DNA of 64,000 nt from Halomonas smyrnensis AAD6 (lineage in GTDB: Bacteria; Pseudomonadota; Gammaproteobacteria; Pseudomonadales; Halomonadaceae): the NCBI RefSeq assembly GCF_000265245.1, contig NZ_AJKS02000001.1, forward strand, positions 124,001-188,000, read 5' to 3'. Below, piece after piece: positions 35,602 to 44,428 of this stretch (positions are counted from its first letter, which is position 1; the number at the start of each line of letters is the position of its first letter). The notes beneath the pieces are model-generated. The model was given only the letters and a program-made list of their open reading frames with translations, searched no databases and was not told the origin of the DNA. The position numbers were made by a program, and so were the translations under genes.

Positions 35602-35828
35602 GTATAAATCCTCTCGCGCTAAGCGCCTAGTAAAGTTTCTGGTATTACCCAGGATCAGTAGCGGGTACAACAAGAAATACAATTACAGGCGGTCGAAAGA
35701 AATCGATTGCTTCTGGAACCATGCTGCTTGCTCACCAACTGGCGCCACATTGTCACGTCCGGCCGTCCAGGTCAAAGGCTTTCGACGATTATTTTCTCCG
35801 CGTGCTCGGCGCACGCCGCCGGTCGGGC

Positions 35829-36728
35829 TCAGGACGCGATGAGCAGCCTGCCATCGGCGACGCGGCCGGGGGCGCCGTAGCGCCAGGGGCGGTTGTGCAG
35901 GCCGTGGCCGCTGGGCAGGCCGGTGTAGAGCGGCAGGCCGAGCGGGGCCAGGGTCTCGGCGACGATGGCCTCGAGCGGCGTGTCGCCGTAGGGCCGGCAG
36001 CCCTCGAAGGTGCCCAGGCACACCGCGGCGGCGTGCTCCAGGGCGCCGCCGTGCACCAGCTGCCACAGCGCGCGCTCCAGGCGGTAGTAGGGCTCGCCCA
36101 CGTCCTCGAGGATCACCAGCGAGCCGGGCGGGGCGCAAAAGCCGGCGGGCGTGCCGATCAGGCTGGCGATGGTGGCGAGGTTGCCGCCGGTGACCGGCCC
36201 TTCGAGGCGGGTCGGCGCGTTCGCCCAGGGGGTGAGGGGGTAGTCGAGGGCGGTCGGCCCGTTGATCAGCGCCAGGGTCTCCTCGAACTGGCGGCGCACG
36301 ATGTCGCGCTCGTCGGCCTCGCCTGTTCCGTCACCCCCGAGCAGGTCGCCGGCGGCCTTGGCCACCGGGCCGTGGATCGCCGGCACGCCGTGGCGGTGGC
36401 AGTGGTCCAGCAGCACGGTGACGTCGGAGTAGCCGATCAGCGGCTTGTTCGCCCGGGCCAGGCGGTCCCAGTCGATGCCGTCGACCAGCTGGGCGGCGCC
36501 GTAGCCGCCGCGCACCGCCCACACCGCCCGGGTCTCGGGGTCATCGAAGGCGGCATGCAGCCGGGCCAGGCGATGCTCGCGGCTGCCGGCCAGGTAGCGT
36601 TCGGGGGCCTGCAGCGGTGCCTCGACGTGAACCTCCACGCCCAATGCCTCCAGGCCGCGAATGCCGGCATCGATGGCGTCGGGGGCGGTGAAGGACGATG
36701 GGGCGATGAGGCTGACGGCGAGCGGCAT
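35829..36728 (-). CDS. ldcA: Muramoyltetrapeptide LD-carboxypeptidase (peptidase S66)
   Basis: 299 residues. Catalytic serine in IGYSDVT, Glu in VILEDVGEPYYR and His in PSGHG form the S66 triad. It removes the terminal D-alanine from recycled cytoplasmic tetrapeptides in murein recycling. The ATG at 36728 has GGAG six bases upstream and is preferred to a GTG four codons earlier. Transcribed toward the cold-shock gene but separated from it by 227 bp. Confidence 0.9.
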   Translation of the reverse strand: MPLAVSLIAPSSFTAPDAIDAGIRGLEALGVEVHVEAPLQAPERYLAGSREHRLARLHAAFDDPETRAVWAVRGGYGAAQLVDGIDWDRLARANKPLIGYSDVTVLLDHCHRHGVPAIHGPVAKAAGDLLGGDGTGEADERDIVRRQFEETLALINGPTALDYPLTPWANAPTRLEGPVTGGNLATIASLIGTPAGFCAPPGSLVILEDVGEPYYRLERALWQLVHGGALEHAAAVCLGTFEGCRPYGDTPLEAIVAETLAPLGLPLYTGLPSGHGLHNRPWRYGAPGRVADGRLLIAS

Positions 36729-36846
36729 GGAAGACTCCACGTGGACGATGGGCGCAGCCCGGCATTGTCGGCGGGATGCGGGCGGCTGTCACGGGGCGGC
36801 GGCCGTCATGATCGTGGCGTGTGTCGGGGATGAACGCCTCGGAGCC

Positions 36847-37014
36847 TCAGTCGAGGCGCCTGTCGGGAGGCGTCTCGAGCCGGTCTTCGTGTCGATCTTC
36901 GAGCCGATCTTCGAAAAAGTCGGCCAGGGCCGTCAGGGCGAGGGTCTGGAGCCGGGCGGTGTCGGCCCAGCATTTCAGGACATAGCTGTCGAAGATCGCG
37001 GTGGTGGACGGCAT
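36847..37014 (-). CDS. Small protein of unknown function (55 residues)
   Basis: ATG 37014 is preceded by AGAGGA at eight bases. The first half (MPSTTAIFDSYVLKCWADTA...) looks like a short amphipathic helix; the second is a run of EDR units (FEDRLEDRHEDRLE), mirrored in DNA by repeated TCTTCG words. I recognise no family. The convincing ribosome site supports a gene, but length and low complexity keep confidence modest. It is 112 bp downstream of another small unknown gene on the same strand. Confidence 0.45.
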   Translation of the reverse strand: MPSTTAIFDSYVLKCWADTARLQTLALTALADFFEDRLEDRHEDRLETPPDRRLD

Positions 37015-37126
37015 GGTGGCGGTCCTCTCGGGGGAGATACCGTCAGTGTAGCTCGTTTTGTTGCAGTGCAGCATGGCGATTCGGTGACCGTTGCCGCCCC
37101 GCCCATGGCAGGGCGGCGGATCGCGG

Positions 37127-37447
37127 TCAGGGTTTGGGATCGGTGGCGGCCCGTTCGAAGAGCTCCGCCTTGGCATCGCGCATGATGTCCTCGCAGGCGG
37201 CCTGCTGGGTGAGCTCGGTGAGCAGCCCCTGGGCCAGGAGGAAGCCCTTGCCGAGGCAGTCGTCGATGTCTTCCCGGGCCACGGTCGGCTCGGTATGACA
37301 GTGGAGCCTGATCGTCCTTCCACCGCCGTCCAGGCGGTCGGCGAGCCGTCTCAGCCGCCAGGCGAGGCGGGTCTTCCAGCTGGCCGATGCTTCCGCGCCT
37401 TCGGTCACGCTCAGGGTGCAGCGCCATTCGGGCTTGTAGACCTTCAT
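37127..37447 (-). CDS. Hypothetical protein (106 residues)
   Basis: ATG 37447 follows a perfect AAGGAGG. The protein begins MKVYKPEWRCTLSVTEGAEA, has a basic middle (WKTRLAWRLRRLADRLDGGG) and a helical C-terminus (EDIDDCLGKGFLLAQGLL). No signal peptide or membrane segment is seen and no family is recognised. The smaller unknown gene at 36847 follows on the same strand and could be co-transcribed. Confidence 0.65.
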   Translation of the reverse strand: MKVYKPEWRCTLSVTEGAEASASWKTRLAWRLRRLADRLDGGGRTIRLHCHTEPTVAREDIDDCLGKGFLLAQGLLTELTQQAACEDIMRDAKAELFERAATDPKP

Positions 37448-37551
37448 GCGAACCTCCTTATCGGCTTTGGCTTGGAATGAATGATCGATCGTGGGGCAGG
37501 CTCCGTCGGAAGAAGAACACAGCGGCCGGCTCGGGGCCTGGCACCGTCTGC

Positions 37552-38421
37552 TCAGGTTAGTTGCACCTCGCCCAGCGCGCTCGTCAGTCGTTCCAGCAGC
37601 GCGCCGCTGTGGCGCCAGAAATGCCAGTAGAGCGGCACCTCGAGGCAGTGCGACGGGGCCAGGCTGGCGAGCCGGCCGGCGTCTTCCAGATCGGCCACCT
37701 GGCGCCGCGGCATCATGCCGTAGCCGATGCCGGCGGTGGCCAGGCGCACGAAGCCCTCCGACGAGGGGCAGAGGTGATAGGGAAAGGCGCCGTGATAGCC
37801 GCACTGGGCGAGGAAACGGTGCTGCAGCTGGTCGTGGGGGCCGTAGACGATCGCCGGCGCGTGGCGGAAGGCCGCCTCGGTGGGGCCGTCGGGGAAATGG
37901 TGGGCGATGTAGGCCGGCGTGGCGAAGGGATGATAGACCATGGTGCCCAGCGGCACGCAGCGGGCCCCGGCGATGGGCTGGTCGCTGGCGCACAGGCAGG
38001 CCGCCACCTCGCCGTCGCGCAGCCGCTTGAGGCCCACGTCCTGGTCCTCGATGACCAGGTCGAGCAGCAGCCCTTCCTCGCGGCACAGCTCGGCGACGGT
38101 CTCGGCCCACCAGGTGGCCAGGCTGTCGGCGTTGATGGCGATGCGCAGCCGCGGCGAGGCGGCGTCCAGGGTCGGCAGGGCGGTACGCAGGTCGCGCTCC
38201 AGCAGCTGCACCTGCTGATAGTGGTTGAGCAGCCGCCGGCCCGCCGGGGTGGGGGCCAGTTGCGGATGGCGGATCAGCACCGGCTGGCCGAGGCGGATCT
38301 CCAGCGCCTTGATGCGTTGCGAGACCGCCGACTGGGACAGCCCCAGCGTCTCGCCGGCGCGCTCGAAGCCGCCGGTCTCGATCACCGTGGCCAGCGCCTC
38401 GAGCAGCTTGTAGTCGATCAT
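37552..38421 (-). CDS. argP: LysR-family regulator ArgP (IciA/LysG type)
   Basis: 289 residues, starting MIDYKLLEALATVIETGGFERAG, the ArgP/LysG hallmark, with the helix-turn-helix at SQSAVSQRIKALE and a C-terminal effector domain. ArgP activates the arginine/lysine exporter gene in response to these amino acids. That target type, a LysE/ArgO-like gene, is divergently transcribed 126 bp away, which makes the assignment secure. Confidence 0.9.
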   Translation of the reverse strand: MIDYKLLEALATVIETGGFERAGETLGLSQSAVSQRIKALEIRLGQPVLIRHPQLAPTPAGRRLLNHYQQVQLLERDLRTALPTLDAASPRLRIAINADSLATWWAETVAELCREEGLLLDLVIEDQDVGLKRLRDGEVAACLCASDQPIAGARCVPLGTMVYHPFATPAYIAHHFPDGPTEAAFRHAPAIVYGPHDQLQHRFLAQCGYHGAFPYHLCPSSEGFVRLATAGIGYGMMPRRQVADLEDAGRLASLAPSHCLEVPLYWHFWRHSGALLERLTSALGEVQLT

Positions 38422-38547
38422 AAGAAGAACTGATGCAGTATTAGGAAGATGATTTTTCAGTATAACGCCCCGCGGCTAGTCTGGCGCTCACGACGGCCCG
38501 GGAATGCCCGGCGCCGTGCCATGTTCATCGGACGATCGGGAGGATCG

Positions 38548-39165
38548 ATGCTGGAGAGTTATCTGGCCGGGCTGGTGGTGTGCGGCGGGATCATCGTCGC
38601 CATCGGTGCACAGAACGCCTACGTGCTGGGGCTTGCCGTGCGGCGCCGCTATCACTGGTGGTCGGCGGGCCTGTGCATGAGCACCGACCTGCTGCTGCTG
38701 ACTGCGGGCATGTTCGGCATGAGCGCGCTGCTGCTGGCGTTCCCCGGCACCCTGGCGGCGCTGCGCTGGCTGGGCGTGGCCTTCCTCGGCTGGCTGGCCG
38801 TCCAGGCGCTGTATCGCGCCGCCGTCGGTCGCGCCGGGCTGGCGGTGGAGCAGGCTCGCGACACCGGCATCGCCCGGGTGCTGCTGGCGACGCTGGCGGT
38901 GACGGTGCTCAATCCCCAGGTCTATCTCGATACCCTGCTGCTGATTCCCTCGATCGGCGCCCAGCAGGACAGCGCCGTGGCGTTCGTGGTCGGCGCCGGC
39001 AGCGCCTCGATCCTGTGGTTCAGCCTGCTGGCCTGGGGCGGGGCGCTGCTCTCGCCGTGGCTGTCGCGGCCGCTGGCGTGGCGCTGCATCGACGGCGCCA
39101 TCGGCCTGATGATGGCCGCCATCGCCCTGCAGCTGGTCATCGCCCCGCCCGCGGCCATGGCCTGA
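38548..39165 (+). CDS. argO: LysE/ArgO-family basic amino acid exporter
   Basis: 205 residues, six hydrophobic segments. The family signature IVAIGAQNAYVLGLAVRR lies near the N-terminus and LAVTVLNPQVYLDTLLL in the middle. It should export L-arginine and/or lysine and their toxic analogues. Start ATG 38548 has GGGAGG six bases upstream; an earlier in-frame ATG lacks a site. Paired with divergent argP. Confidence 0.9.
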   Translation: MLESYLAGLVVCGGIIVAIGAQNAYVLGLAVRRRYHWWSAGLCMSTDLLLLTAGMFGMSALLLAFPGTLAALRWLGVAFLGWLAVQALYRAAVGRAGLAVEQARDTGIARVLLATLAVTVLNPQVYLDTLLLIPSIGAQQDSAVAFVVGAGSASILWFSLLAWGGALLSPWLSRPLAWRCIDGAIGLMMAAIALQLVIAPPAAMA

Positions 39166-39204
39166 CGCCGCTGCGCTGTCCCGGCTCGTGCTGGTACACA
39201 CTAT

Positions 39205-39220
39205 ATAAGCGTTAACTTAT
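39205..39220. promoter_or_regulatory. AT-rich inverted repeat between argO and luxP
   Basis: ATAAG-CGTTAA-CTTAT, perfect 5-bp arms within the only AT-rich patch of the 189-bp gap before luxP. Possible operator for luxP; no further support. Confidence 0.25.
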
Positions 39221-39354
39221 TAGATGATGGCGGCCGATTCGGCGACGTTGCGCGGGTTCCGGCGCGTCGCCACGGCCCGTGTCATGCGCTACAGTGCCCC
39301 CTGGTGCCCCGATCGGAGTCGCGGGCGGGGCGGTAACATGACAAGGGGTCGAAG

Positions 39355-40485
39355 ATGGCCGGATGCCAATCGATCGCCCGGTTCGCCGTGCAGCTGGTCG
39401 TGCTATGGATGGTGGTGATGCCAGGGGAGTCGGCGCGAGCGGCGAACGACTTCATGCGCATCGATGACTACCTGCAGCGCCATCCCGAGCAGCCGGCGCT
39501 GATGGCGGACTTCAACGCGCGGGTCCAGGCGCCGGCCCTGCCGCTGACAGCGCCGCCCCGGCGCGAGATCCGCATCGCCGTCATCTATCCCGCCCTGCAG
39601 GCCTCGGACTACTGGCGGCGCAGCCTGGCGTCGATGGAGGCCAGGCTGCGCGCGCTGCGCCTTCCCTACCAGCTGAAGATCTACCTGTCGCGGCCGACGG
39701 TGGACGTGGACCTGCAGGCCCGGCAGCTGAACACGGCCCTGCAGTGGCGTCCGGACTACCTGATCTTCACCCTCGATACCGTGCCGCATCTGCGCATGAT
39801 CGAGCGCGTGCTGGCGCTCGGCCGGCCGCGGCTGATCCTGCAGAACATCACCACGCCGCTGGCCGACTGGGAGGACGATCAGCCCTTTCTCTATGTCGGC
39901 TTCGACCACGTGCAGGGCACGCGGCTGATCGCCGACTGGATGCTCGAGCGGGCCGGCTACCGGGGCAAGTACATGACGCTGCACTTCTCGTCCGGCTACG
40001 TCAGCCGCATGCGCGACGGCACCTTCAACGCCATGGCCGCCCGCCACCCCGAACTGGAAGAGGTGGAGAGCTATGACACCGACGGCGACCCGGAGAAGGC
40101 CTATCGGGCCACCCTGCAGACCCTGCAGGAGCATCCCGACCTGAAGATGATCTTCGCCGGCTCCACCGACCTGGCGCTGGCGGCGCTGCGGGCGCTGCGC
40201 GAGACCGATCGCATGGACGTGCTGCTCAACGGCTGGGGCGGCGGCGCGGCCGAGCTGGAGGCGCTGCAGGACGGTGGCCTGGACGTCACCGCCATGCGCA
40301 TCAACGACGACAACGGCGTGGCCATGGCCGAGGCGATGCGCCTGGTGATGCTCGATCAGCAGGCCCGGGTGCCGGCGATCTTCGCCGGCGATATCGCGCT
40401 GGTGACGCGCGACACGCCGCCCGAGCGCATCGACGAGCTGAAGCGGCGCGCCTTTCGTCTGAGCGAGCCGCCCGACGATGGCTAG
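39355..40485 (+). CDS. luxP: LuxP-like periplasmic autoinducer-2 receptor (orphan)
   Basis: 376 residues with a signal peptide (cleavage near ESARA-A). All residues that contact AI-2 in Vibrio harveyi LuxP are conserved at a constant offset of five: Q82, S84 and W87 (LQASDYW), N164 (LQNITTP), R220, T271-D272 (GSTDLA), W294 (NGWGGG) and R315 (AMRINDDNG). It should bind borated AI-2. In Vibrio the partner kinase gene luxQ is adjacent; here the neighbours are argO and a DUF4399 gene and no LuxQ-like kinase lies in the window. Confidence 0.88.
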   Translation: MAGCQSIARFAVQLVVLWMVVMPGESARAANDFMRIDDYLQRHPEQPALMADFNARVQAPALPLTAPPRREIRIAVIYPALQASDYWRRSLASMEARLRALRLPYQLKIYLSRPTVDVDLQARQLNTALQWRPDYLIFTLDTVPHLRMIERVLALGRPRLILQNITTPLADWEDDQPFLYVGFDHVQGTRLIADWMLERAGYRGKYMTLHFSSGYVSRMRDGTFNAMAARHPELEEVESYDTDGDPEKAYRATLQTLQEHPDLKMIFAGSTDLALAALRALRETDRMDVLLNGWGGGAAELEALQDGGLDVTAMRINDDNGVAMAEAMRLVMLDQQARVPAIFAGDIALVTRDTPPERIDELKRRAFRLSEPPDDG

Positions 40486-40628
40486 CACCGGCCCGCGTGG
40501 GTGTCGGTGGTCGGCCCGATGCCTCATGGTTGTTACACTGGAACCGTCACGCTCGCGGATGGCCGCCCGGCAGACATCGGGCGAAGGACCGTCCTGACAC
40601 TTCAGCCTTCTTCTATCGAGGTATCGCC

Positions 40629-41063
40629 ATGCGTCATTGGTTTGCAGGATGCATCGTCTCGCTGGCCGCCGCGCTGCCGGCCGCCGCCCTGGCCCAGATG
40701 GAGCCCATCGCGGCGCCGTCCGACGCCGAGGTCTACTTCATCACGCCCGAGGACGGCGCCACCGTCGAGGGCCCCGTCACCGTGCGCATGGGGCTCGAGG
40801 GCATGGGCGTCGCCCCGGCCGGCAACGAGGTGGAGAACACCGGCCACCACCACCTGCTGATCGACACGCCCCTCGACGAGGTGGATCTCACCGCGCCGAT
40901 GCCTGCCACCGAGCAGACCCGCCACTTCGGCGGCGGCCAGACCCAGACCACGCTGGAGCTGTCGCCCGGCGAGCACACCCTGCAGCTGCTGTTTCTCGAC
41001 TATCGCCACCTGAGCTTCGAGCCGGTCGTGGCCTCCGAGCCCATCACCATTCACGTGGAGTAG
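40629..41063 (+). CDS. Secreted DUF4399-domain protein
   Basis: 144 residues: a signal peptide (VSLAAALPAAALA) followed by a DUF4399 domain, recognisable by YFITPEDGATVEGPVTVRMGLEGMGV, the histidine cluster NTGHHHLLID and HTLQLLFLDYRH. The fold is immunoglobulin-like; function is unknown, although the histidine cluster suggests metal binding. GAGG lies upstream of ATG 40629. It lies 143 bp after luxP on the same strand. Confidence 0.85.
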   Translation: MRHWFAGCIVSLAAALPAAALAQMEPIAAPSDAEVYFITPEDGATVEGPVTVRMGLEGMGVAPAGNEVENTGHHHLLIDTPLDEVDLTAPMPATEQTRHFGGGQTQTTLELSPGEHTLQLLFLDYRHLSFEPVVASEPITIHVE

Positions 41064-41090
41064 GCGGCGGCGAGGGCGCGCGCGACCCTT

Positions 41091-41171
41091 CTTCACTGGC
41101 CTCGGGGCCGGCGGCTCTTCCGCTTGCCCCGGGGCCGGCAACTTTTTCCCTTGCCCCGAAGCCGGCAACTG
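41091..41171. repeat. Three tandem 27-bp imperfect repeats upstream of dbpA
   Basis: Units at 41091-41117, 41118-41144 and 41145-41171 share a core of (T)TGCCCCGGGGCCGGCAACT; the last two are most alike. The array fills most of the gap between the DUF4399 gene and dbpA. Confidence 0.8.
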
Positions 41172-41220
41172 GGTAGCGTCGCCCTCCCGCTTTCATGCCG
41201 TTCCAGACAGGTCTCCCTCC

Positions 41221-42630
41221 GTGACTGATGCCCCTTCCCAGGACGCCGCCCTCGGCGCCTTCTCTCGCCTGCCGCTTTCCGCCGAGCTGCTCGCCAACCT
41301 CGATTCGCTGGGCTACCGGCAGATGACCCCGGTCCAGGCCGAGAGCCTGCCGGCGATGCTCGACGGACGCGACGTGATCGCCCAGGCCCGGACCGGCTCG
41401 GGCAAGACCGCGGCCTTCGGGCTGGGCCTGCTGTCGCGGCTCGTGCCGGCCAGCTTCCGGGTGCAGGGGCTGGTGCTGTGCCCGACTCGAGAACTCGCCG
41501 ATCAGGTCGCCGAGGAGCTGCGCCGGCTGGCGCGGGGCCTGCCCAACATCAAGGTGCTGACGCTGTGCGGCGGCGCGCCCCTGGGGCCGCAGCTGGCCTC
41601 GCTGGCCCATGGCGCCCATCTCGTCGTCGGTACCCCGGGGCGGGTGGAGGAGCACCTGCGCCGTGGCAGCCTGGCGCTGTCGGACCTCGACACCCTGGTG
41701 CTGGACGAGGCCGACCGCATGCTCGACATGGGCTTCCAGGCGACCCTGGAGGCGATCATCGCCGCGACCCCGGAGAGCCGCCGGACCTGGCTGTTCAGCG
41801 CCACCTACGGCGACGGCGTGCGCCCGCTGGCCGAGGAGCGCACCCGCGACCCGGTCGCGATCTCGATCGAGGAGCCCCACGACGAGGACACCATCCGCGA
41901 GCACTTCTACCGGGTGGCGGACGACGCGGCGCGCTTCGAGGCCCTGCGCCTGCTGCTGCTGCACCGGCGCCCGACCGTCAGCGTGGTGTTCTGCAACACC
42001 AAGCAGGAGACCCGCGAGCTGGCCGAGGCGCTGGACCGGGCGGGCATCAGTGCGCTGGCGCTCCACGGCGATCTGGAGCAGAAGGACCGCGACCGGCTGC
42101 TGGTGCTGTTCGCCAACCGCAGCGCCTCGGTGCTGGTGGCCACCGACGTGGCGGCCCGGGGGCTGGACATCGCGGCGCTCGACGCGGTGTTCAACTACCG
42201 CATCGCCCGGGAGCTCGAGGTGCACGTGCACCGGGTCGGGCGCACCGGCCGGGCCGGCCACCAGGGCGTGGCCTTCACCCTGGTCGGCGAGAACGAGACG
42301 CATCGACTGGAACGGCTCGAGGCCTTCCTCGGCCAGACCCTCGAGACCGAGGCGCTGCCGCGCCTGAAGGGCGAGCCGATGCCGCTGCGGGCGCCGATGG
42401 CGACCCTGCAGCTCGGCGCCGGCAAGCAGCAGAAGATCCGCCCCGGCGACATCCTCGGCGCCCTCACCGGCGAGGGCGGCCTCGACGGGGCGCGGATCGG
42501 CAAGATCAAGGTGCTCGCGCGCAGCACCTATGTCGCCGTCGAGCGCGAGCTGGCCGAGCCCGCCCTGGCGCAGCTGAACGGCGGCCGCCTGAAGGGACGC
42601 ACCTTCCGCGCCCGCCGCATCAGCGGTTGA
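41221..42630 (+). CDS. dbpA: ATP-dependent RNA helicase DbpA
   Basis: 469 residues from a GTG start. DEAD-box motifs: Q motif (GYRQMTPVQ), ARTGSGKT, PTRELA, DEAD, SAT and HRVGRTGR. The C-terminal 75 residues form the DbpA-specific RNA-binding domain (GALTGEGGLDGARIGKIKVL), which targets hairpin 92 of 23S rRNA. It assists large-subunit assembly. The preceding 27-bp repeats lie in its 5' region. Confidence 0.93.
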   Translation: MTDAPSQDAALGAFSRLPLSAELLANLDSLGYRQMTPVQAESLPAMLDGRDVIAQARTGSGKTAAFGLGLLSRLVPASFRVQGLVLCPTRELADQVAEELRRLARGLPNIKVLTLCGGAPLGPQLASLAHGAHLVVGTPGRVEEHLRRGSLALSDLDTLVLDEADRMLDMGFQATLEAIIAATPESRRTWLFSATYGDGVRPLAEERTRDPVAISIEEPHDEDTIREHFYRVADDAARFEALRLLLLHRRPTVSVVFCNTKQETRELAEALDRAGISALALHGDLEQKDRDRLLVLFANRSASVLVATDVAARGLDIAALDAVFNYRIARELEVHVHRVGRTGRAGHQGVAFTLVGENETHRLERLEAFLGQTLETEALPRLKGEPMPLRAPMATLQLGAGKQQKIRPGDILGALTGEGGLDGARIGKIKVLARSTYVAVERELAEPALAQLNGGRLKGRTFRARRISG

Positions 42631-42705
42631 TGGCCTGACGGCGAACCTTGGGTCATCACGCCGGTCGAAAGCACGCTTTTTGACTCATCAACAGGATGAT
42701 GGCCC

Positions 42706-43479
42706 ATGAAACGACTCTTTCACTTCTTTTATTTTCTGATTGTGGCGCTGTGGCTGGCAGGATGTGCGGCCGTCGAGCGTTCTCCCCAGGCCGAGGCGGC
42801 ACTCGGCGAGCTGCCGGCCAGCTATCGCGGCGAGCTGCCCTGTGCCGACTGTGCGGGGATTCGCTACCAGATCTCGCTGTTCCCCGACGGCGTCTACACC
42901 CTCTCGTCGGTCTATCTGGGCGACGACGACGGTCGCCGCTTCCATGAGCAGGGCGAGTGGTCGCTGGATGCCAGCGGCGAGACCCTGACGCTGGCGGGCG
43001 GCGACGCGGGGCCGCGCCAGTGGCGGGTCGTCGAGGGCGCCGACAGCCTGGAGATGCTCGACCTCGAGGGCAACGCGATCGATTCCTCGCTCAACTACCG
43101 CGTGCAGCGCACCGGGCAGTTCGTCAGCGAGACCCTCGAGGACAGCTACTGGAAGCTGATCGAGCTGGGCGGCGAGCCCGTCGACGTGGCCGAGGGCGCG
43201 CGCGAACCGCATCTGGTCTTCCACGGCGAGCGGGGGCGGCTGGCCGGCTTCGGCGGCTGCAACCGGCTGACCGGGGAGTATCGTCGCGAGGGCGACGGCC
43301 TGAGCATCGGCACCGTGGCGAGCACGCGCATGGCCTGCGTGCCGGGCAACGATCTCGAGCCGCGTTTCCTCGCCATGCTCGAACACGTGGCCGGCTATCG
43401 GGTGCGGGCCGACCGGCTCGAGCTGCTCGACGCCGAGGGCGAGGTGATCGCCCGCTTCGAGGTGCGCCATCTGACCTGA
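42706..43479 (+). CDS. Lipoprotein combining NlpE-like and META (HslJ) domains
   Basis: 257 residues with a lipobox (ALWLAGC). The N-terminal half has the NlpE copper-resistance motif ELPCADCAGIRYQISLFPDGVY, including its CxxC. The C-terminal half, from about residue 145, is a META/HslJ domain (SYWKLIELGG; GCNRLTGEYRREGDGLSIG; ASTRMACV). NlpE senses lipoprotein and surface stress in E. coli; META domains occur in envelope or heat-stress proteins. Probably an envelope-stress lipoprotein. It is followed by a 19-bp terminator stem. Confidence 0.88.
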   Translation: MKRLFHFFYFLIVALWLAGCAAVERSPQAEAALGELPASYRGELPCADCAGIRYQISLFPDGVYTLSSVYLGDDDGRRFHEQGEWSLDASGETLTLAGGDAGPRQWRVVEGADSLEMLDLEGNAIDSSLNYRVQRTGQFVSETLEDSYWKLIELGGEPVDVAEGAREPHLVFHGERGRLAGFGGCNRLTGEYRREGDGLSIGTVASTRMACVPGNDLEPRFLAMLEHVAGYRVRADRLELLDAEGEVIARFEVRHLT

Positions 43480-43492
43480 CGCCGACGTCATC

Positions 43493-43536
43493 AACGACAG
43501 CGGCCGGCTCCCGAGGGAGCCGGCCGCTGTCGTTTC
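43493..43536. terminator. Very strong bidirectional terminator
   Basis: A perfect 19-bp stem (43493-43511 with 43516-43534) and a CGAG loop lie between the convergent lipoprotein and YebC-family genes. T and A tracts are short. Confidence 0.88.
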
Positions 43537-43571
43537 TGCGCTGTCGTTGCTGGCCCTGGGGCCCGGGAGGC

Positions 43572-44291
43572 TCAGGGCAACTCGGCGCTGTGGTAGACGT
43601 TCTGGACGTCGTCCACGTCGTTGAGCATGTCCAGCAGCTTCTCGAACAGCGCCACGTCGTCGCCTTCCACCGGGGTGGTGACCTGGGGCAGGAACTGGAT
43701 CTCGTCGGTCTCGAAGTCCAGCTCGCCGAAGGCGTCGATCAGCGCCTGCTTGGCCTTGGCGTACTCGGTGTGCAGCGCGAAGACGGTGATGTGGCCGTCC
43801 TCGTTCTCGAGGTCGGTGACGTCGACGTCGGCCTCCATCAGCGCCTCGAGCACGGCCTCCTCGTCGCTGCCCTGGAAGGCCAGGATGGCGCAGTGGTCGA
43901 ACATGTGGCTGACGCTGCCCGGGGTGCCCAGCTTGCTCTTGGTCTTGGTGAAGCAGGTGCGCACGTCGCCGATGGTGCGGTTCGGGTTGTCGGTCAGGCA
44001 CTCGACGATGACCATGGCGTTGCCCGGGCCGAAGCCCTCGTAGCGCGCCGGCTCGAAGTCCTCGCCGCCGGCGCCGCTGGCCTTGTCTAGGGCCTTGTCG
44101 ATCACGTGGGACGGCACCTGGTCCTTCTTGGCGCGCTCGATCAGGCCGCGCAGCGCCAGGTTGCCGTGGGGGTCGACGCCGCCCTGCTTGGCGCAGACGT
44201 AGATCTCGCGGCCGTACTTGCTGTAGACCTTGGTCTTGGCGGCGGCCGTCTTGGCCATGGATTCCTTGCGGTTCTGGAAGGCCCTGCCCAT
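43572..44291 (-). CDS. YebC/PmpR (TACO1)-family protein
   Basis: 239 residues with the family start [25 protein letters not shown] and blocks [20 protein letters not shown] and GCxxxMFDH-like GSVSHMFDH. It is closer to the YeeN branch ([18 protein letters not shown]) than to YebC proper. Members bind DNA as regulators or help ribosomes through polyproline stretches; which applies here is unknown. ATG 44291 follows AGGA. Divergent from the M24 gene. Confidence 0.88.
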   Translation of the reverse strand: MGRAFQNRKESMAKTAAAKTKVYSKYGREIYVCAKQGGVDPHGNLALRGLIERAKKDQVPSHVIDKALDKASGAGGEDFEPARYEGFGPGNAMVIVECLTDNPNRTIGDVRTCFTKTKSKLGTPGSVSHMFDHCAILAFQGSDEEAVLEALMEADVDVTDLENEDGHITVFALHTEYAKAKQALIDAFGELDFETDEIQFLPQVTTPVEGDDVALFEKLLDMLNDVDDVQNVYHSAELP

Positions 44292-44428
44292 TGCGTTTTC
44301 CTGTTGCGACTGTTCTCGGCACTGGATTCTACGAGACAGCGGGCGAGGGTGACAGCCCTGATTTTCCCGCCGCCGCCCTGGCGTCTGGCGTCTACACTGG
44401 CCCAAGGCCCCCCGCTGGAGTCCGCCGC

